NCBI GenBank assembly: GCA_964436825.1
Contig: CAYTEO010000064.1
Span: 1-11,218 of the forward strand
Origin: CAYTEO01 sp964436825
Lineage (GTDB): Bacteria; Krumholzibacteriota; Krumholzibacteriia; LZORAL124-64-63
Length of the DNA stretch: 11,218 nt
Direction of reading: 5' to 3'
The position numbers and the translations under genes are program-made. The notes under the pieces are model-generated. The model was not told the origin of the DNA. It saw nothing but the letters and a program-made list of their open reading frames with translations, and searched no databases. This document shows positions 1 through 7,701 of the stretch, one piece after another. Numbering within the stretch: position 1 is the stretch's first letter; every line of letters begins with the position of its first letter.

Positions 1-1
1 C

Positions 2-1072
2 AAGCGCTACTACGGCGGCTGCGAGTTCGTCGACGAGGCCGAGGAGCTGGCCCGCCGGCGCGCCTGCGAGCTGTTCGGCGCCGATCACGCCAACGTCCAG
101 CCCCACTCCGGCTCGACGGCCAACATGATCGCCTATCTGGCGTTCCTGGAGCCGGGCGACAAGATCCTGGGGCTGTCCCTCTCCCACGGCGGTCACCTGA
201 CCCACGGACACCCGGTCAACTTCTCCGGCCTGCTCTTCCAGGCCCTCCACTACGAGGTCAGTCCCGAGACCGAGACGATCGACTACGACGCCATGCGCGA
301 CCTGGCCCTGCGGGAGCGGCCGAAGGTCATCATGGGGGGCGCCAGCGCCTATCCCCGCTTCTGGGACTACGAGGCGATGCGCTCCATCGCCGACGAGGTC
401 GGGGCCGTCCTGATGTTCGACATGGCCCACGTGGCGGGCCTGATCGCCGGCGGTGTCCATCCCAACCCGGTGCCGTACTGCGACGTCGTCACGTCGACGA
501 CCCACAAGACCCTGCGCGGACCGCGCGGCGGGCTGATCCTCTGCCGCGAGGAGCACGCCCAGGCCATCGACAAGACCAACTTCCCGGGTGTCCAGGGCGG
601 TCCGTTCATGCACGTCATCGCCGCCAAGGCCGTCTGCTTCCACGAGGCGGCCCAGCCGGCCTTCCGGCAGTGGGCACGGCAGGCGGTCGACAACGCCCAG
701 GCCCTGGCGCAGCGGCTGCTGGAGCACGGCTTCCACCTGGTCAGCGGCGGGACGGATAACCACCTGCTGCTGGTCGACTTGACGAACAAGGGCATCTCGG
801 GCAAGAAGATGGAGGCGCTCCTGCACGAGGTAGGCATCACGGTCAACAAGAACACCGTGCCGTTCGACAAGCGCAGTCCGTTCGTCACCAGCGGAATCCG
901 GATCGGGACCCCCGCGCTGACGACCCGCGGCATGGGGACCGACCAGATGCGCGAGATCGCCGACATCATCGCCGCCGCCCTGGAGTCCCGCGAGGATGCC
1001 GATGCCCTGGCGCGCCTGCGGGAGCGGGCCAAGGCCCTCTGCCGCGAGTTCCCTCTCTACCCGGACCTGTAG
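2..1072 (+). CDS. glyA: Serine hydroxymethyltransferase, 5'-truncated by window edge
   Basis: This PLP enzyme interconverts serine and glycine while loading tetrahydrofolate with a one-carbon unit, supplying purine and thymidylate synthesis in the cytoplasm. The frame is open from base 2, and the first residues (KRYYGGCEFVD) match the family from about residue 62 of E. coli GlyA, so roughly 60 N-terminal residues lie outside the window; the internal ATG at 125 is not the start. Visible hallmarks are ANVQPHSG, the substrate-loop region HGGHLTHG, DMAHVAGL, the PLP-lysine motif TTHKTLRGPRGG (Lys codon 506-508), GGTDNHL and the C-terminal TSGIRIGTPA. Nothing is disrupted in the 356 visible residues. 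nrdR follows after 9 nt, so the two are probably cotranscribed. Identity is very secure. Confidence 0.97.
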   Translation, partial: KRYYGGCEFVDEAEELARRRACELFGADHANVQPHSGSTANMIAYLAFLEPGDKILGLSLSHGGHLTHGHPVNFSGLLFQALHYEVSPETETIDYDAMRDLALRERPKVIMGGASAYPRFWDYEAMRSIADEVGAVLMFDMAHVAGLIAGGVHPNPVPYCDVVTSTTHKTLRGPRGGLILCREEHAQAIDKTNFPGVQGGPFMHVIAAKAVCFHEAAQPAFRQWARQAVDNAQALAQRLLEHGFHLVSGGTDNHLLLVDLTNKGISGKKMEALLHEVGITVNKNTVPFDKRSPFVTSGIRIGTPALTTRGMGTDQMREIADIIAAALESREDADALARLRERAKALCREFPLYPDL

Positions 1073-1081
1073 GAAGGCGCC

Positions 1082-1564
1082 ATGAAGTGCCCCCGCTGCG
1101 GTGCGGACAACGACCACGTCGTCGACAGCCGGCAGGTCCACGACGGCCGGGCCGTCAGGCGGCGGCGGGAGTGCGACGCCTGCGGCGAGCGGTTCACGAC
1201 CTACGAGTACGTCGAGGCGCGGACGGTGCTGGTCGTCAAGCGCGACGGCAGGCGCGAGGAGTACGATCGGGCCAAGGTCATCGCCGGCATCGCCCGCGCC
1301 TGCGAGAAGCGGCCGGTCCCGCTGGCGCGGATGGAGGCCATCGCCGATGCCGTCGAGCGGGAGCTGGCGGCGGGCTTCCAGCGGGAGGTCCCGGCGGCCC
1401 GGATCGGCGAGCTGGTGATGGAACGCCTGCGGGAGGTGGACGAGGTGGCCTACGTGAGGTTCGCGTCCGTCTACCGCTCCTTCAAGGACGTCGACGAGTT
1501 CATGCGGGAGCTGCGCACCCTGTTGCGCGGCAGGGGGGAGGATGATGACGACCGGCGGTCGTGA
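1082..1564 (+). CDS. nrdR: Transcriptional repressor NrdR
   Basis: NrdR is the zinc-finger/ATP-cone repressor that senses dATP/ATP and represses ribonucleotide reductase genes through NrdR boxes. The 160-residue product has the zinc ribbon at its N terminus: Cys3 and Cys6 (CPRCG), then Cys31 and Cys34 (CDACG), with the conserved VVDSR at residues 13-17 and RRRRECDACGERFTTYE. An ATP-cone domain follows from about residue 49 (VVKRDGRREEYDRAKV) to about 139. Length is close to the usual 150-155, with an acidic then basic tail (EDDDDRRS). A GGAAGG site at 1072-1077 supports the ATG at 1082. It follows glyA closely and overlaps tatC by 23 nt. No ribonucleotide reductase gene is present here, so its targets lie elsewhere. 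Confidence 0.96.
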   Translation: MKCPRCGADNDHVVDSRQVHDGRAVRRRRECDACGERFTTYEYVEARTVLVVKRDGRREEYDRAKVIAGIARACEKRPVPLARMEAIADAVERELAAGFQREVPAARIGELVMERLREVDEVAYVRFASVYRSFKDVDEFMRELRTLLRGRGEDDDDRRS

Positions 1565-2312
1565 CCTGTCCCCCGCCCCGCGGCCCGGCGGCGAGATGAC
1601 CCTGCTGGAGCATCTCGAGGAGCTGCGGTCCGTCCTGCTGCAGGCCGGGGCCGCGATCCTGGCGGCGATGGCCGTCTGCTGGTTCTTCTCCGCGCGCCTG
1701 CTCGACCTGCTGGTCCGGCCCCTGGAGGGTGCCGGGCAGCACGTCTACTTCCACCAGCCGGCCGAGGCCTTCGTCATGCGGCTGCGCCTGGCCCTGGCGG
1801 CCGGGTTGCTGCTGGTGGCTCCCTTCGTCCTGTTCCGGTTCTACCGCTTCGTCCTGCCGGGGCTCTACCGCCAGGAGAGGCGCGTCGTCGGGGCGGTCCT
1901 GTGGGGATCGGTGCTGCTGTTCTATGCCGGTGTCGGTTTCGCCTACCTGGTCATGATCCCGAAAGTGGTCGTGTTCATGCTCGGTTTCGGGACCGAGTTC
2001 ATGCAGCCCTTGATCGGCGCGGGCGCCTACTTCAGCTTCGTCGTGCGTCTCTGCCTGGCCTTCGGCCTGATGTTCGAGCTGCCCCTCGTCGTGCTCGCCT
2101 TCGCCGTCATGGGGCTGGTCACCCCGGAACAGCTGTGGCGGGGGTGGCGCTACGCCCTGCTGGTCATCCTGGCCGCTGCGGCGATCCTGACCCCTCCGGA
2201 CGTCTTCTCGCAGCTGGTCATGGCAGGGCCGGTCATGCTGCTCTACCTGCTGTCGGCGGGGGTGGCCCAGCTGGTGGTGCGCCGACGGCGGTTGCCCCGG
2301 GACCATCATTGA
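1542..2312 (+). CDS. tatC: Sec-independent protein translocase subunit TatC
   Basis: TatC is the multi-spanning receptor of the twin-arginine pathway, binding signal peptides of folded cargo at the cytoplasmic membrane. The product of up to 256 residues carries the N-terminal signature MTLLEHLEELR at residues 19-29, six hydrophobic segments, the first-periplasmic-loop region FVLPGLYRQERR with the conserved Glu at about 112 (equivalent to E. coli Glu103), and FELPLVVL near TM4. It ends in a basic RRRR tail. The start is ambiguous: ATGATG at 1542/1545 sits just after GGGGGGAGG (1533-1541), favouring 1545, while Met19 (1596) gives the more typical TatC N terminus but has a weaker ribosome site. 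It overlaps nrdR by 23 nt, suggesting coupling. No tatA or tatB is in the window. Confidence 0.95.
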   Translation: MMTTGGRDLSPAPRPGGEMTLLEHLEELRSVLLQAGAAILAAMAVCWFFSARLLDLLVRPLEGAGQHVYFHQPAEAFVMRLRLALAAGLLLVAPFVLFRFYRFVLPGLYRQERRVVGAVLWGSVLLFYAGVGFAYLVMIPKVVVFMLGFGTEFMQPLIGAGAYFSFVVRLCLAFGLMFELPLVVLAFAVMGLVTPEQLWRGWRYALLVILAAAAILTPPDVFSQLVMAGPVMLLYLLSAGVAQLVVRRRRLPRDHH

Positions 2313-2321
2313 CGATATTAT
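2292..2321 (+). promoter_or_regulatory. Possible sigma-70 promoter for the polyprenyl synthase gene
   Basis: TTGCCC at 2292-2297 and TATTAT at 2316-2321 are separated by 18 bp, and the ATG at 2371 lies about 45 nt beyond a plausible start point. The -10 is one of few AT-rich spots in this GC-rich stretch. The -35 falls within the last tatC codons and matches consensus only partly, so readthrough from tatC could also drive the gene. Confidence 0.35.
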
Positions 2322-2370
2322 GCCGTCCGACGTCCCGACCGGACCGTGACGCCAACAGCGGAAGGAAACC

Positions 2371-3375
2371 ATGTCGGTCCTGGACAGTGATCGCGTCAAG
2401 CTCTGGAACCTGCAGCGGGTCATCGGCCCCGAGCTGGAGCGGTTCGACACTGCCTACGCCAGCCTGCTGCAGGGCGAGACGCGGCTGATCGATGCGGTAT
2501 GCCGACACATCCTGCAGGGTCGGAGCAAGCGCTTCCGGCCGACACTGCTGCTGCTGGCGGCCAAGCACGACGGTCCGGTCCCCGACGCCGCCATCACGGC
2601 TGCCGTCTGCGTGGAGATGATCCACACGGCAACCCTGCTGCACGACGACTTCATCGACGAGGCGGTCACGCGGCGGGGACTGCCGTCGGTCAACCACGCC
2701 TGGGGCCCCTCGACGGCCCTGGTGATGGGCGACTATCTCTACAGCAAGGCCCTCGACACCCTCAGCCGCGCCGGGCTGTTCGACGCCCTCCGCCTGCTGG
2801 CGTCGACGACCCTGCAGATGAGCCAGGCCGAGATGATGCAGCTGGAGACCAAGTTCGACCTGGGGATCGAGGAGCAGACCTACCTGGAGATCATATCCCG
2901 CAAGACGGCGTCGCTCATCGAGAGCGCCTGTCGGATCGGCGCCTCGCTCAATCCCCGGCTGGCGGGCAACGAGGAGGCCTTCGGGATCTTCGGCCATCAT
3001 ACGGGGATGGTCTTCCAGATCACCGACGACATCTTCGACTTCCTCGGGGACGAGCGCCGTCTCGGCAAGCCCACGGGCCAGGACTGGGAGGAGGGGCGGA
3101 TCACCCTGCCGCTGATCGCGGCCCTGCGCCTGGCGCCGGAAGCTGCCCGCGCGGAACTCCTGGCCGCCGTCGACGGCGCGGAGGGGAAGCGTCGGCACGA
3201 GCTCTGGCTCCGGGTCAAGACGTTCGTCACCGAGCACGGCGGTGTCGACTACGCCCGCGAGAAGGCGCGACAGTACGGGGAACAGGCCAAGGCGGCCATC
3301 GCCGACCTGGCCGACGGCCCCCAGCAGGATCTGCTGACCGTGTCGGTCGAGTACGTCCTGAAGCGACTGAACTGA
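2371..3375 (+). CDS. Trans-polyprenyl diphosphate synthase (IspB/HepT-like)
   Basis: This class I prenyl elongase adds isopentenyl diphosphate units to an allylic primer, making the isoprenoid tail of a quinone (probably menaquinone or ubiquinone). The 334-residue product has the full motif set: GRSKRFRP (residues 50-57, diphosphate/IPP binding), first Asp-rich motif DDFID (92-96), second Asp-rich motif DDIFD (219-223), then GKPTGQDWEEGRITLPLI. Small residues just before the first motif (HTATLLHDD) lack the bulky stop residues of farnesyl synthases, favouring a medium or long chain, but exact length cannot be read. GGAAGGA at 2360-2366 lies 4 nt before the ATG. It follows tatC after 58 nt. 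No quinone ring genes are nearby. Confidence 0.92.
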   Translation: MSVLDSDRVKLWNLQRVIGPELERFDTAYASLLQGETRLIDAVCRHILQGRSKRFRPTLLLLAAKHDGPVPDAAITAAVCVEMIHTATLLHDDFIDEAVTRRGLPSVNHAWGPSTALVMGDYLYSKALDTLSRAGLFDALRLLASTTLQMSQAEMMQLETKFDLGIEEQTYLEIISRKTASLIESACRIGASLNPRLAGNEEAFGIFGHHTGMVFQITDDIFDFLGDERRLGKPTGQDWEEGRITLPLIAALRLAPEAARAELLAAVDGAEGKRRHELWLRVKTFVTEHGGVDYAREKARQYGEQAKAAIADLADGPQQDLLTVSVEYVLKRLN

Positions 3376-3390
3376 GCCCCGAACCGCGTC

Positions 3391-3408
3391 CCGTCCCCGC
3401 CGGGGCGG
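3391..3408 (+). other. GC-rich hairpin upstream of rsfS
   Basis: CCCC at 3395-3398 pairs with GGGG at 3402-3405 around a GCC loop. CCG at 3391-3393 and CGG at 3406-3408 extend the stem past one bulged T. There is no T-run after it, so it is not an intrinsic terminator. It ends about 10 nt before the rsfS ribosome site and could affect rsfS translation or mRNA processing. Confidence 0.35.
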
Positions 3409-3424
3409 TGTCGCTGCGAGGAAC

Positions 3425-3886
3425 ATGTCCGACAGCATCCGATCGATCACCGACGATCCCCTGCCGCGGATCGTGGAACTGGCCGCCCACGCCGTCCTGG
3501 TGCACAAGGGGGAGCGGGTGGTCGCGCTCGACCTGCGCGGTCTGAGCGACGTGACCGACTTCTTCCTGATCGCGACCGGAGACAGCGATGTCCAGGTGGC
3601 GGCCCTCCGCGACGGCGTCAGGGAGGCCCTGGCCGCTGCCGGCAGCCTCCCGCGCCATGTCGAGGGGGCGTCCGGAAGCCGCTGGATCCTGCTCGACTAC
3701 ATCGACCTGGTCGTCCATCTCATGCTGCCCGAGGCCAGGGAGTACTACCAGATCGAGCGCCTCTGGAACGACGCCCCCAGCCTGGAGATCACCCCCGCTT
3801 ACTTCCGCGCGCCGGATGTACAGGCGCGATACCCCGAACTGGTCCTGACCCGCGGCGTCGCCGCCGAGACGAACGAGGAAGCATGA
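3425..3886 (+). CDS. rsfS: Ribosomal silencing factor RsfS
   Basis: RsfS binds ribosomal protein uL14 on the large subunit and blocks subunit joining, lowering translation during starvation. The 153-residue product shows the family pattern in order: VVALDLRGLSDVTDFFLIATG (N-terminal strand region), DVQVAALRDGVREAL, and RWILLDYIDLVVHLMLPEAREYYQIERLW. The usual DYGD is DYID here. It runs some 30 residues beyond the usual end (after LWNDAP) with no recognisable motif. GAGGA at 3418-3422 precedes the ATG closely. In many bacteria rsfS sits beside nadD; here it lies between polyprenyl synthase and argS and overlaps argS as ATGA (3883-3886), suggesting translational coupling of two translation-related genes. 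Confidence 0.93.
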   Translation: MSDSIRSITDDPLPRIVELAAHAVLVHKGERVVALDLRGLSDVTDFFLIATGDSDVQVAALRDGVREALAAAGSLPRHVEGASGSRWILLDYIDLVVHLMLPEAREYYQIERLWNDAPSLEITPAYFRAPDVQARYPELVLTRGVAAETNEEA

Positions 3887-5634
3887 ACGTCCACGACCTG
3901 ATCCGCAGCGAGATCCTGCGGGGCCTGGAGTCGTTCGGCCTCTACGAGGACGACATCACCATCGAGATCGGCCAGCCCCGCGACCGCGAGCACGGGGACC
4001 TGAGCACCAACGTCGCCCTGATGGCGGCCCGGAAGGTCGGGCGGCCGGCGCGCGAGCTGGCGGGGGAGCTCGCCGCGAGCCTGCGCTTCGATCCGGCCGT
4101 CGTGGCCGCGGTCGAGGTGGCCGGTCCCGGTTTCATCAACTTCCGCCTCGCTCCCGCCTACCAGGTGCAGCAGCTGCTGGACCTCTGGCACGACCGGGGC
4201 GCCCTGCAGGAGATCCGCACGGGCGGCGGGCGGCGGATCAACGTCGAGTTCATCAGTGCCAATCCCACCGGTCCGCTGAACGTCGTCTCGGCCCGGGCCG
4301 GCGCGTTCGGCTCGACGCTGGTGCGGCTGCTGAGGGCCGTCGGCTACGACGCCCACGCCGAGTACTACGTCAACGACGCGGGGCGGCAGGTGAAGCTGCT
4401 GGGTGCCTCGCTGCGGGCACGCTACATGGAGATGCACGGCCTGCAGGCGGAGTTCCCCGAGGGAGGGTACAAGGGTCGCTACGTCACCCTGATGGCCCAG
4501 GAACTGCGCGGACTGGACAGCCGGGCCATCCAGGAGGCGGCACACGTCTTCGACGACGAGAGCTTCCAGCGGGTCACCGCTCCGGAGGGCAACGCCGACG
4601 AGTGGCTCCAGCTGCCCGAGCAGGAGTCGATCCAGCGCTTCGCCAAGTACGCCCTGATGAAGATCCTGACCTGGCAGCGCCAGACCTGCCGCCGGTTCGG
4701 GTTGCGCTTCGATACCTGGTACTTCGAGTCGGAACTGCACGAGACGAAGCGGATCGACCGCACGCTCGAGCAGCTCCGCAAGTCGGGACACACCTACGTC
4801 CAGGACGGCGCCGAGTGGTTCCGCTCCACGGAGTTCGGCGACGAGAAGGACCGGGTCCTGGTGCGCTCGGACGGGACGCCCACCTACTTCCTGGCCGACA
4901 TCGCCTACCACCACCACAAGTACCAGCGCGGCTTCGAGCACGCCATCGACTTCCTGGGCCCCGACCACCACGGCCACATCCCGCGGATGCAGGGGGCGAT
5001 GCGGGCCCTGGGCATCCCGGAGGACTGGCTGGAGGTGATGATCCTCCAGCAGGTCAACTTCATCGAGAACGGCCGGCCCATCGACATGTCCAAGCGCGAG
5101 GGCCAGTTCGTGACGATGGACGCCCTGTGTGACGACGTGGGCCCCGACGTGGCCAAGTTCATCTTCCTGACCCGAAAGCCGAACTCGCACCTGGACTTCG
5201 ACCTGGACCTGGCCCGCCAGCAGTCCAACGAGAACCCTGTCTACTACGTCAAGTACGCCCACGCCCGGATCTGCTCGGTCCTGCGCAAGGCCGCCGAGGC
5301 GGGGATCGATCCCGGCGAGCCCGAGGCCGGGACCCTGTCCTCCCTGGAGGAACCGGCCGAGCAGGCCCTGGTGCGGGAACTGATCTGGGTGCCGCGGGTC
5401 ATCGCCGGGGCCGCCGAGCACCGGGAACCGCACCGGTTGACCGGCTACCTGTTCGAGGTGTCGCGGCTCTACCACCAGTTCTACTACCAGTGCAAGATCC
5501 TGGGCGAGGATCCCGAGGTGACCCGCGCCCGGCTCCACCTCAGCCTGGTGACCCGCAAGGTCCTGCGCCTGGTGCTGGACCTGATCGGCGTCGAAGCACC
5601 GGAGGTCATGGGTGACAAACCGGCCGACAGCTGA
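3883..5634 (+). CDS. argS: Arginyl-tRNA synthetase with altered HIGH motif
   Basis: This class I synthetase charges tRNA-Arg. The 583-residue length is normal (E. coli 577). It has an N-terminal tRNA-contact domain (residues 1 to about 105, with GPGFINFRL), the catalytic core from VEFISANPTGPL, an AEYYVNDAGRQ motif, the DFLGPDHHGHIPRMQ region, a KMSKS-type loop DMSKR at 401-405, and the C-terminal helical domain with NENPVYYVKYAHARI and IGVEAPEVM at the end. The oddity is the HIGH site: residues 133-136 are NVVS where HVGH or HIGH is expected, although the flanks align perfectly (NPTGPL before, ARAGAFG after). KMSKS position 1 is Asp. It is coupled to rsfS by ATGA and overlapped by the PfkB gene for 23 nt. 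Family identity is secure. Confidence 0.96.
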   Translation: MNVHDLIRSEILRGLESFGLYEDDITIEIGQPRDREHGDLSTNVALMAARKVGRPARELAGELAASLRFDPAVVAAVEVAGPGFINFRLAPAYQVQQLLDLWHDRGALQEIRTGGGRRINVEFISANPTGPLNVVSARAGAFGSTLVRLLRAVGYDAHAEYYVNDAGRQVKLLGASLRARYMEMHGLQAEFPEGGYKGRYVTLMAQELRGLDSRAIQEAAHVFDDESFQRVTAPEGNADEWLQLPEQESIQRFAKYALMKILTWQRQTCRRFGLRFDTWYFESELHETKRIDRTLEQLRKSGHTYVQDGAEWFRSTEFGDEKDRVLVRSDGTPTYFLADIAYHHHKYQRGFEHAIDFLGPDHHGHIPRMQGAMRALGIPEDWLEVMILQQVNFIENGRPIDMSKREGQFVTMDALCDDVGPDVAKFIFLTRKPNSHLDFDLDLARQQSNENPVYYVKYAHARICSVLRKAAEAGIDPGEPEAGTLSSLEEPAEQALVRELIWVPRVIAGAAEHREPHRLTGYLFEVSRLYHQFYYQCKILGEDPEVTRARLHLSLVTRKVLRLVLDLIGVEAPEVMGDKPADS

Positions 5635-6544
5635 GCGAGCGATCCTCGTCGTGGGTTCGGTGGCCTACGATACCGTCGAGACCCAGCGGGAGCGCAGGGA
5701 ACGCCAGCTGGGCGGCAGCGCCAGCTACTTCTCGCTGGCCGCCTCCCACTTCGCGCCCGTGCGGGCCGTGGGTGTCGTGGGGGACGATTTCCGGGAGGAG
5801 GACCTGGAGCTGCTGCGGCGGCGCGGTGTCGACACGGACGGGATCGCGCGTGTCCCCGGCAGCACCTTCCACTGGTCGGGACGCTACCACCCCGACCTGA
5901 TCGAGCGCGATACCCTGGCCACCGAGCTGGGGGTCTTCGCGGACTTCCGTCCCGAGCTGCCGACCGGGTGGGAGACGACGCCCTACCTGTTCCTGGCGAA
6001 CATCCATCCCGCCCTCCAGCAGCACGTCCTGGAGGAGATGACCGCACCCCGCCTGGTCGTCCTGGACACGATGAACCTCTGGATCAAGACGACCCGCCCG
6101 GAACTGGAGGCTGTCCTGCAGCACGTCGACGTCCTGCTGCTGAACGACTCGGAGGCGCGGCTGCTCTCGGGAGAGAGGAGCCTGCGGCGTGCCGCGGGGG
6201 TCATCAGGGAGATGGGGCCGCGACGGGTCGTCATCAAGAAGGGCGAGCACGGCGCCCTGCTGTTCGGGCGCGACGGCGTGCTGGCCGTCCCCGCTCTCCT
6301 GTTGCCGGAGGTCGTCGATCCCACCGGGGCCGGCGACTCGTTCGCCGGCGGTTTCGTCGGCGAGCTGGCCGCCGCCGGCGTGACCGCGGACGACAGCGAT
6401 GCCCCCTTTCGCCGGGCGATGCTCTCGGGGACGGCCGTCGCCAGCTTCTGTCCCGAGGGGTTCAGCGTCGAGGGGCTGCTCCGGACCGACCGGCAGGGTC
6501 TGGCGCGTCGGCGGGACGAGTTGCTGGCGATGATGGTCCCCTGA
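5612..6544 (+). CDS. PfkB-family carbohydrate/nucleoside kinase, substrate unknown
   Basis: A ribokinase/PfkB-fold kinase that transfers ATP phosphate to a sugar or nucleoside hydroxyl. In 310 residues it shows the N-terminal strand ILVVGSVAYDT, the LGGSASYFSLAA substrate motif (Gly34-Gly35), LLLNDSEARLL, VIKKGEHGALL and the C-terminal PfkB signature DPTGAGDSFAGGF at 236-248, with Asp242 the expected catalytic base and GAG the anion hole. Substrate specificity is not readable: the sequence does not clearly match ribokinase, adenosine kinase or fructokinase. GTG 5612 is chosen because GGAGG at 5601-5605 lies 6 nt upstream and the nearby ATG at 5608 is out of frame. It overlaps argS by 23 nt and closes that gene group. 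Confidence 0.88.
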   Translation: MTNRPTAERAILVVGSVAYDTVETQRERRERQLGGSASYFSLAASHFAPVRAVGVVGDDFREEDLELLRRRGVDTDGIARVPGSTFHWSGRYHPDLIERDTLATELGVFADFRPELPTGWETTPYLFLANIHPALQQHVLEEMTAPRLVVLDTMNLWIKTTRPELEAVLQHVDVLLLNDSEARLLSGERSLRRAAGVIREMGPRRVVIKKGEHGALLFGRDGVLAVPALLLPEVVDPTGAGDSFAGGFVGELAAAGVTADDSDAPFRRAMLSGTAVASFCPEGFSVEGLLRTDRQGLARRRDELLAMMVP

Positions 6545-6589
6545 TCCGTGGCTCCTCGACCGGGCGCCTTCCCAGGTTTCAAAAGATCG

Positions 6590-6618
6590 TTGCTCCAGGC
6601 GGGATGGTCTGTTAGCCT
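6590..6618 (+). promoter_or_regulatory. Possible promoter for the two-domain unknown gene
   Basis: TTGCTC at 6590-6595 and TAGCCT at 6613-6618 are spaced by exactly 17 bp, in the 128-nt gap after the PfkB gene. The -10 region lies in a tandem TAGCCTGC/TAGCCTGA (6613-6628), so the second copy could be an alternative -10 or part of an operator. A strong ribosome site (GGGAGGA, 6662-6668) follows. No terminator hairpin was seen after the PfkB gene, so readthrough is also possible. Confidence 0.4.
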
Positions 6619-6672
6619 GCTAGCCTGAAGGTACTGCCGCCAGGTCACGGAGGATGGGAAAGGGAGGACATC

Positions 6673-7596
6673 ATGGAGCAGCATCAGCAGGCGGCCGACG
6701 ACTGGGTCCGCGACGCAGAGCGCTGGCTGTGCCAGATCGACGGTGTCCGGCAGTGCAAGATCGACGTGGATCGCCACGGCGAGATCGCTGCCGTCCACAT
6801 CGTCGCCGACAAGCAGCGTGAGCCCCGCCATATCGTCCGCGACGTGGAGAGCCTGCTCAAGGCCCGCCTCGACCTCAACGTCTACTACAAGAAGATCGGC
6901 GTCGTCCAGGTCCTGGAACCGGAGGAATGCCAGGCGGTGGCTGGTCTCGCTGAGGCAGTGTCGCCGCGGACGGCGGACGGTGCCGCGGCACACCTGTCCG
7001 GCATCGGAGCCGATCCCGCGCCCGCGGGTTCCCCGCCACGCCGGGAACGGTCCGCTCCCGGATCCGCGCCCGGCGGATCCGAAACCCGCGCACAGGAGCC
7101 GCCGCCGGGGGAGAACAGCCCCTGGCAGGAGCCGACCTGGCAGGGACCACGTCCCGTCCAGCCGGCCGTCCTCGTGGAGGCCGCGCCCGGTGCCAGGGTC
7201 GAGTGTCGTGGCGTGGGGGTCATGGCCAGCGGCGCTGTCCTGACCGCCACGGTGGAACTGGCCTACGGGCAGCGCGTCGTCCGGGCCGAACAGACCGGTC
7301 CCGCGCATCCCGGCATCGAATCCCAGCTGCTCGGCCGGGCCACGATCACCGCCCTTTCCCAGATGATCAGGGATCCCATCTCCCTGAACCTCGCCGACGT
7401 CCGGGAGGTGGACCTGGCCGGGGAGCAGGTCGTCTGTGTCGCGGTGGACCTGGTGGAGGGAAGGCGCAGCGAGCGGTTCTGCGGTTGCTGTTCCCGCCGC
7501 GAGGCGACGCAGCAGGCCCCCGTCCTGGCCGTCCTGGACGCCCTGAACCGGCGCCTGGCCCTGCTCGAACTGGAGGAGGTCCCCGCCACGCCCTGA
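6673..7596 (+). CDS. Conserved-looking two-domain protein of unknown function
   Basis: I cannot assign a function. The 307-residue product has three parts. Residues 1 to about 95 look like a small alpha/beta domain: W18L, IDGVRQCKIDVD, GEIAAVHIVAD (36-46), REPRHIVRDVES (49-60), YYKKIGVVQV. Residues about 96-165 are a Pro/Gly/Arg-rich linker, probably disordered. Residues about 168-300 form a strand-rich region with two similar halves (VECRGVGV...AVLTATVELAYG, then VVCVAVDLVEG) ending in FCGCC (269-273) and APVLAVLDALNRRLALLE. The layout of that last domain recalls the LeuA C-terminal allosteric fold; this is only an inference from pattern. There is no signal peptide or membrane segment. The GGGAGGA site at 6662-6668 fits the ATG. 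From memory, similar proteins occur as uncharacterised ORFs in other bacteria. The structured region 7611-7797 follows 14 nt after the stop. Confidence 0.85.
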   Translation: MEQHQQAADDWVRDAERWLCQIDGVRQCKIDVDRHGEIAAVHIVADKQREPRHIVRDVESLLKARLDLNVYYKKIGVVQVLEPEECQAVAGLAEAVSPRTADGAAAHLSGIGADPAPAGSPPRRERSAPGSAPGGSETRAQEPPPGENSPWQEPTWQGPRPVQPAVLVEAAPGARVECRGVGVMASGAVLTATVELAYGQRVVRAEQTGPAHPGIESQLLGRATITALSQMIRDPISLNLADVREVDLAGEQVVCVAVDLVEGRRSERFCGCCSRREATQQAPVLAVLDALNRRLALLELEEVPATP

Positions 7597-7635
7597 CGGA
7601 TCCGACACCCAGGGAACCGGTGTGCCAGCGACCGA

Positions 7636-7663
7636 TGAGCGGAGCGGAACTGTTGAGCGGAGC
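7636..7663 (+). repeat. 10-bp direct repeat TGAGCGGAGC, two copies
   Basis: TGAGCGGAGC occurs at 7636-7645 and 7654-7663, an 18-nt period, within the candidate RNA. Both copies contain AGCGGAG, so either could pair with CTCTGCT at 7666-7672, which allows alternative folds. The repeated GGA motifs could also be protein contacts, but nothing shows this directly. Confidence 0.6.
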
Positions 7664-7701
7664 ACCTCTGCTGTCACGTGTGGCGGCAAGTCCACGATGG
7701 A

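Noticed and set aside
125..127. ATG at 125 as the start of glyA
   Set aside because: Conserved GlyA sequence continues in frame back to base 2, so the gene is cut by the window edge.
3799..5538. Long minus-strand open frame opposite argS (and similar ones elsewhere on the minus strand)
   Set aside because: It is an antisense shadow of the GC-rich, strongly biased plus-strand gene; its composition is rich in Val/Leu/Gly/Asp repeats, with no family motifs and no independent ribosome site.
7611..7625. T-box-like GGAACCGG sequence
   Set aside because: There is no full T-box antiterminator sequence, specifier stem or downstream amino acid gene; the segment is better explained as one arm of the long-range helix.
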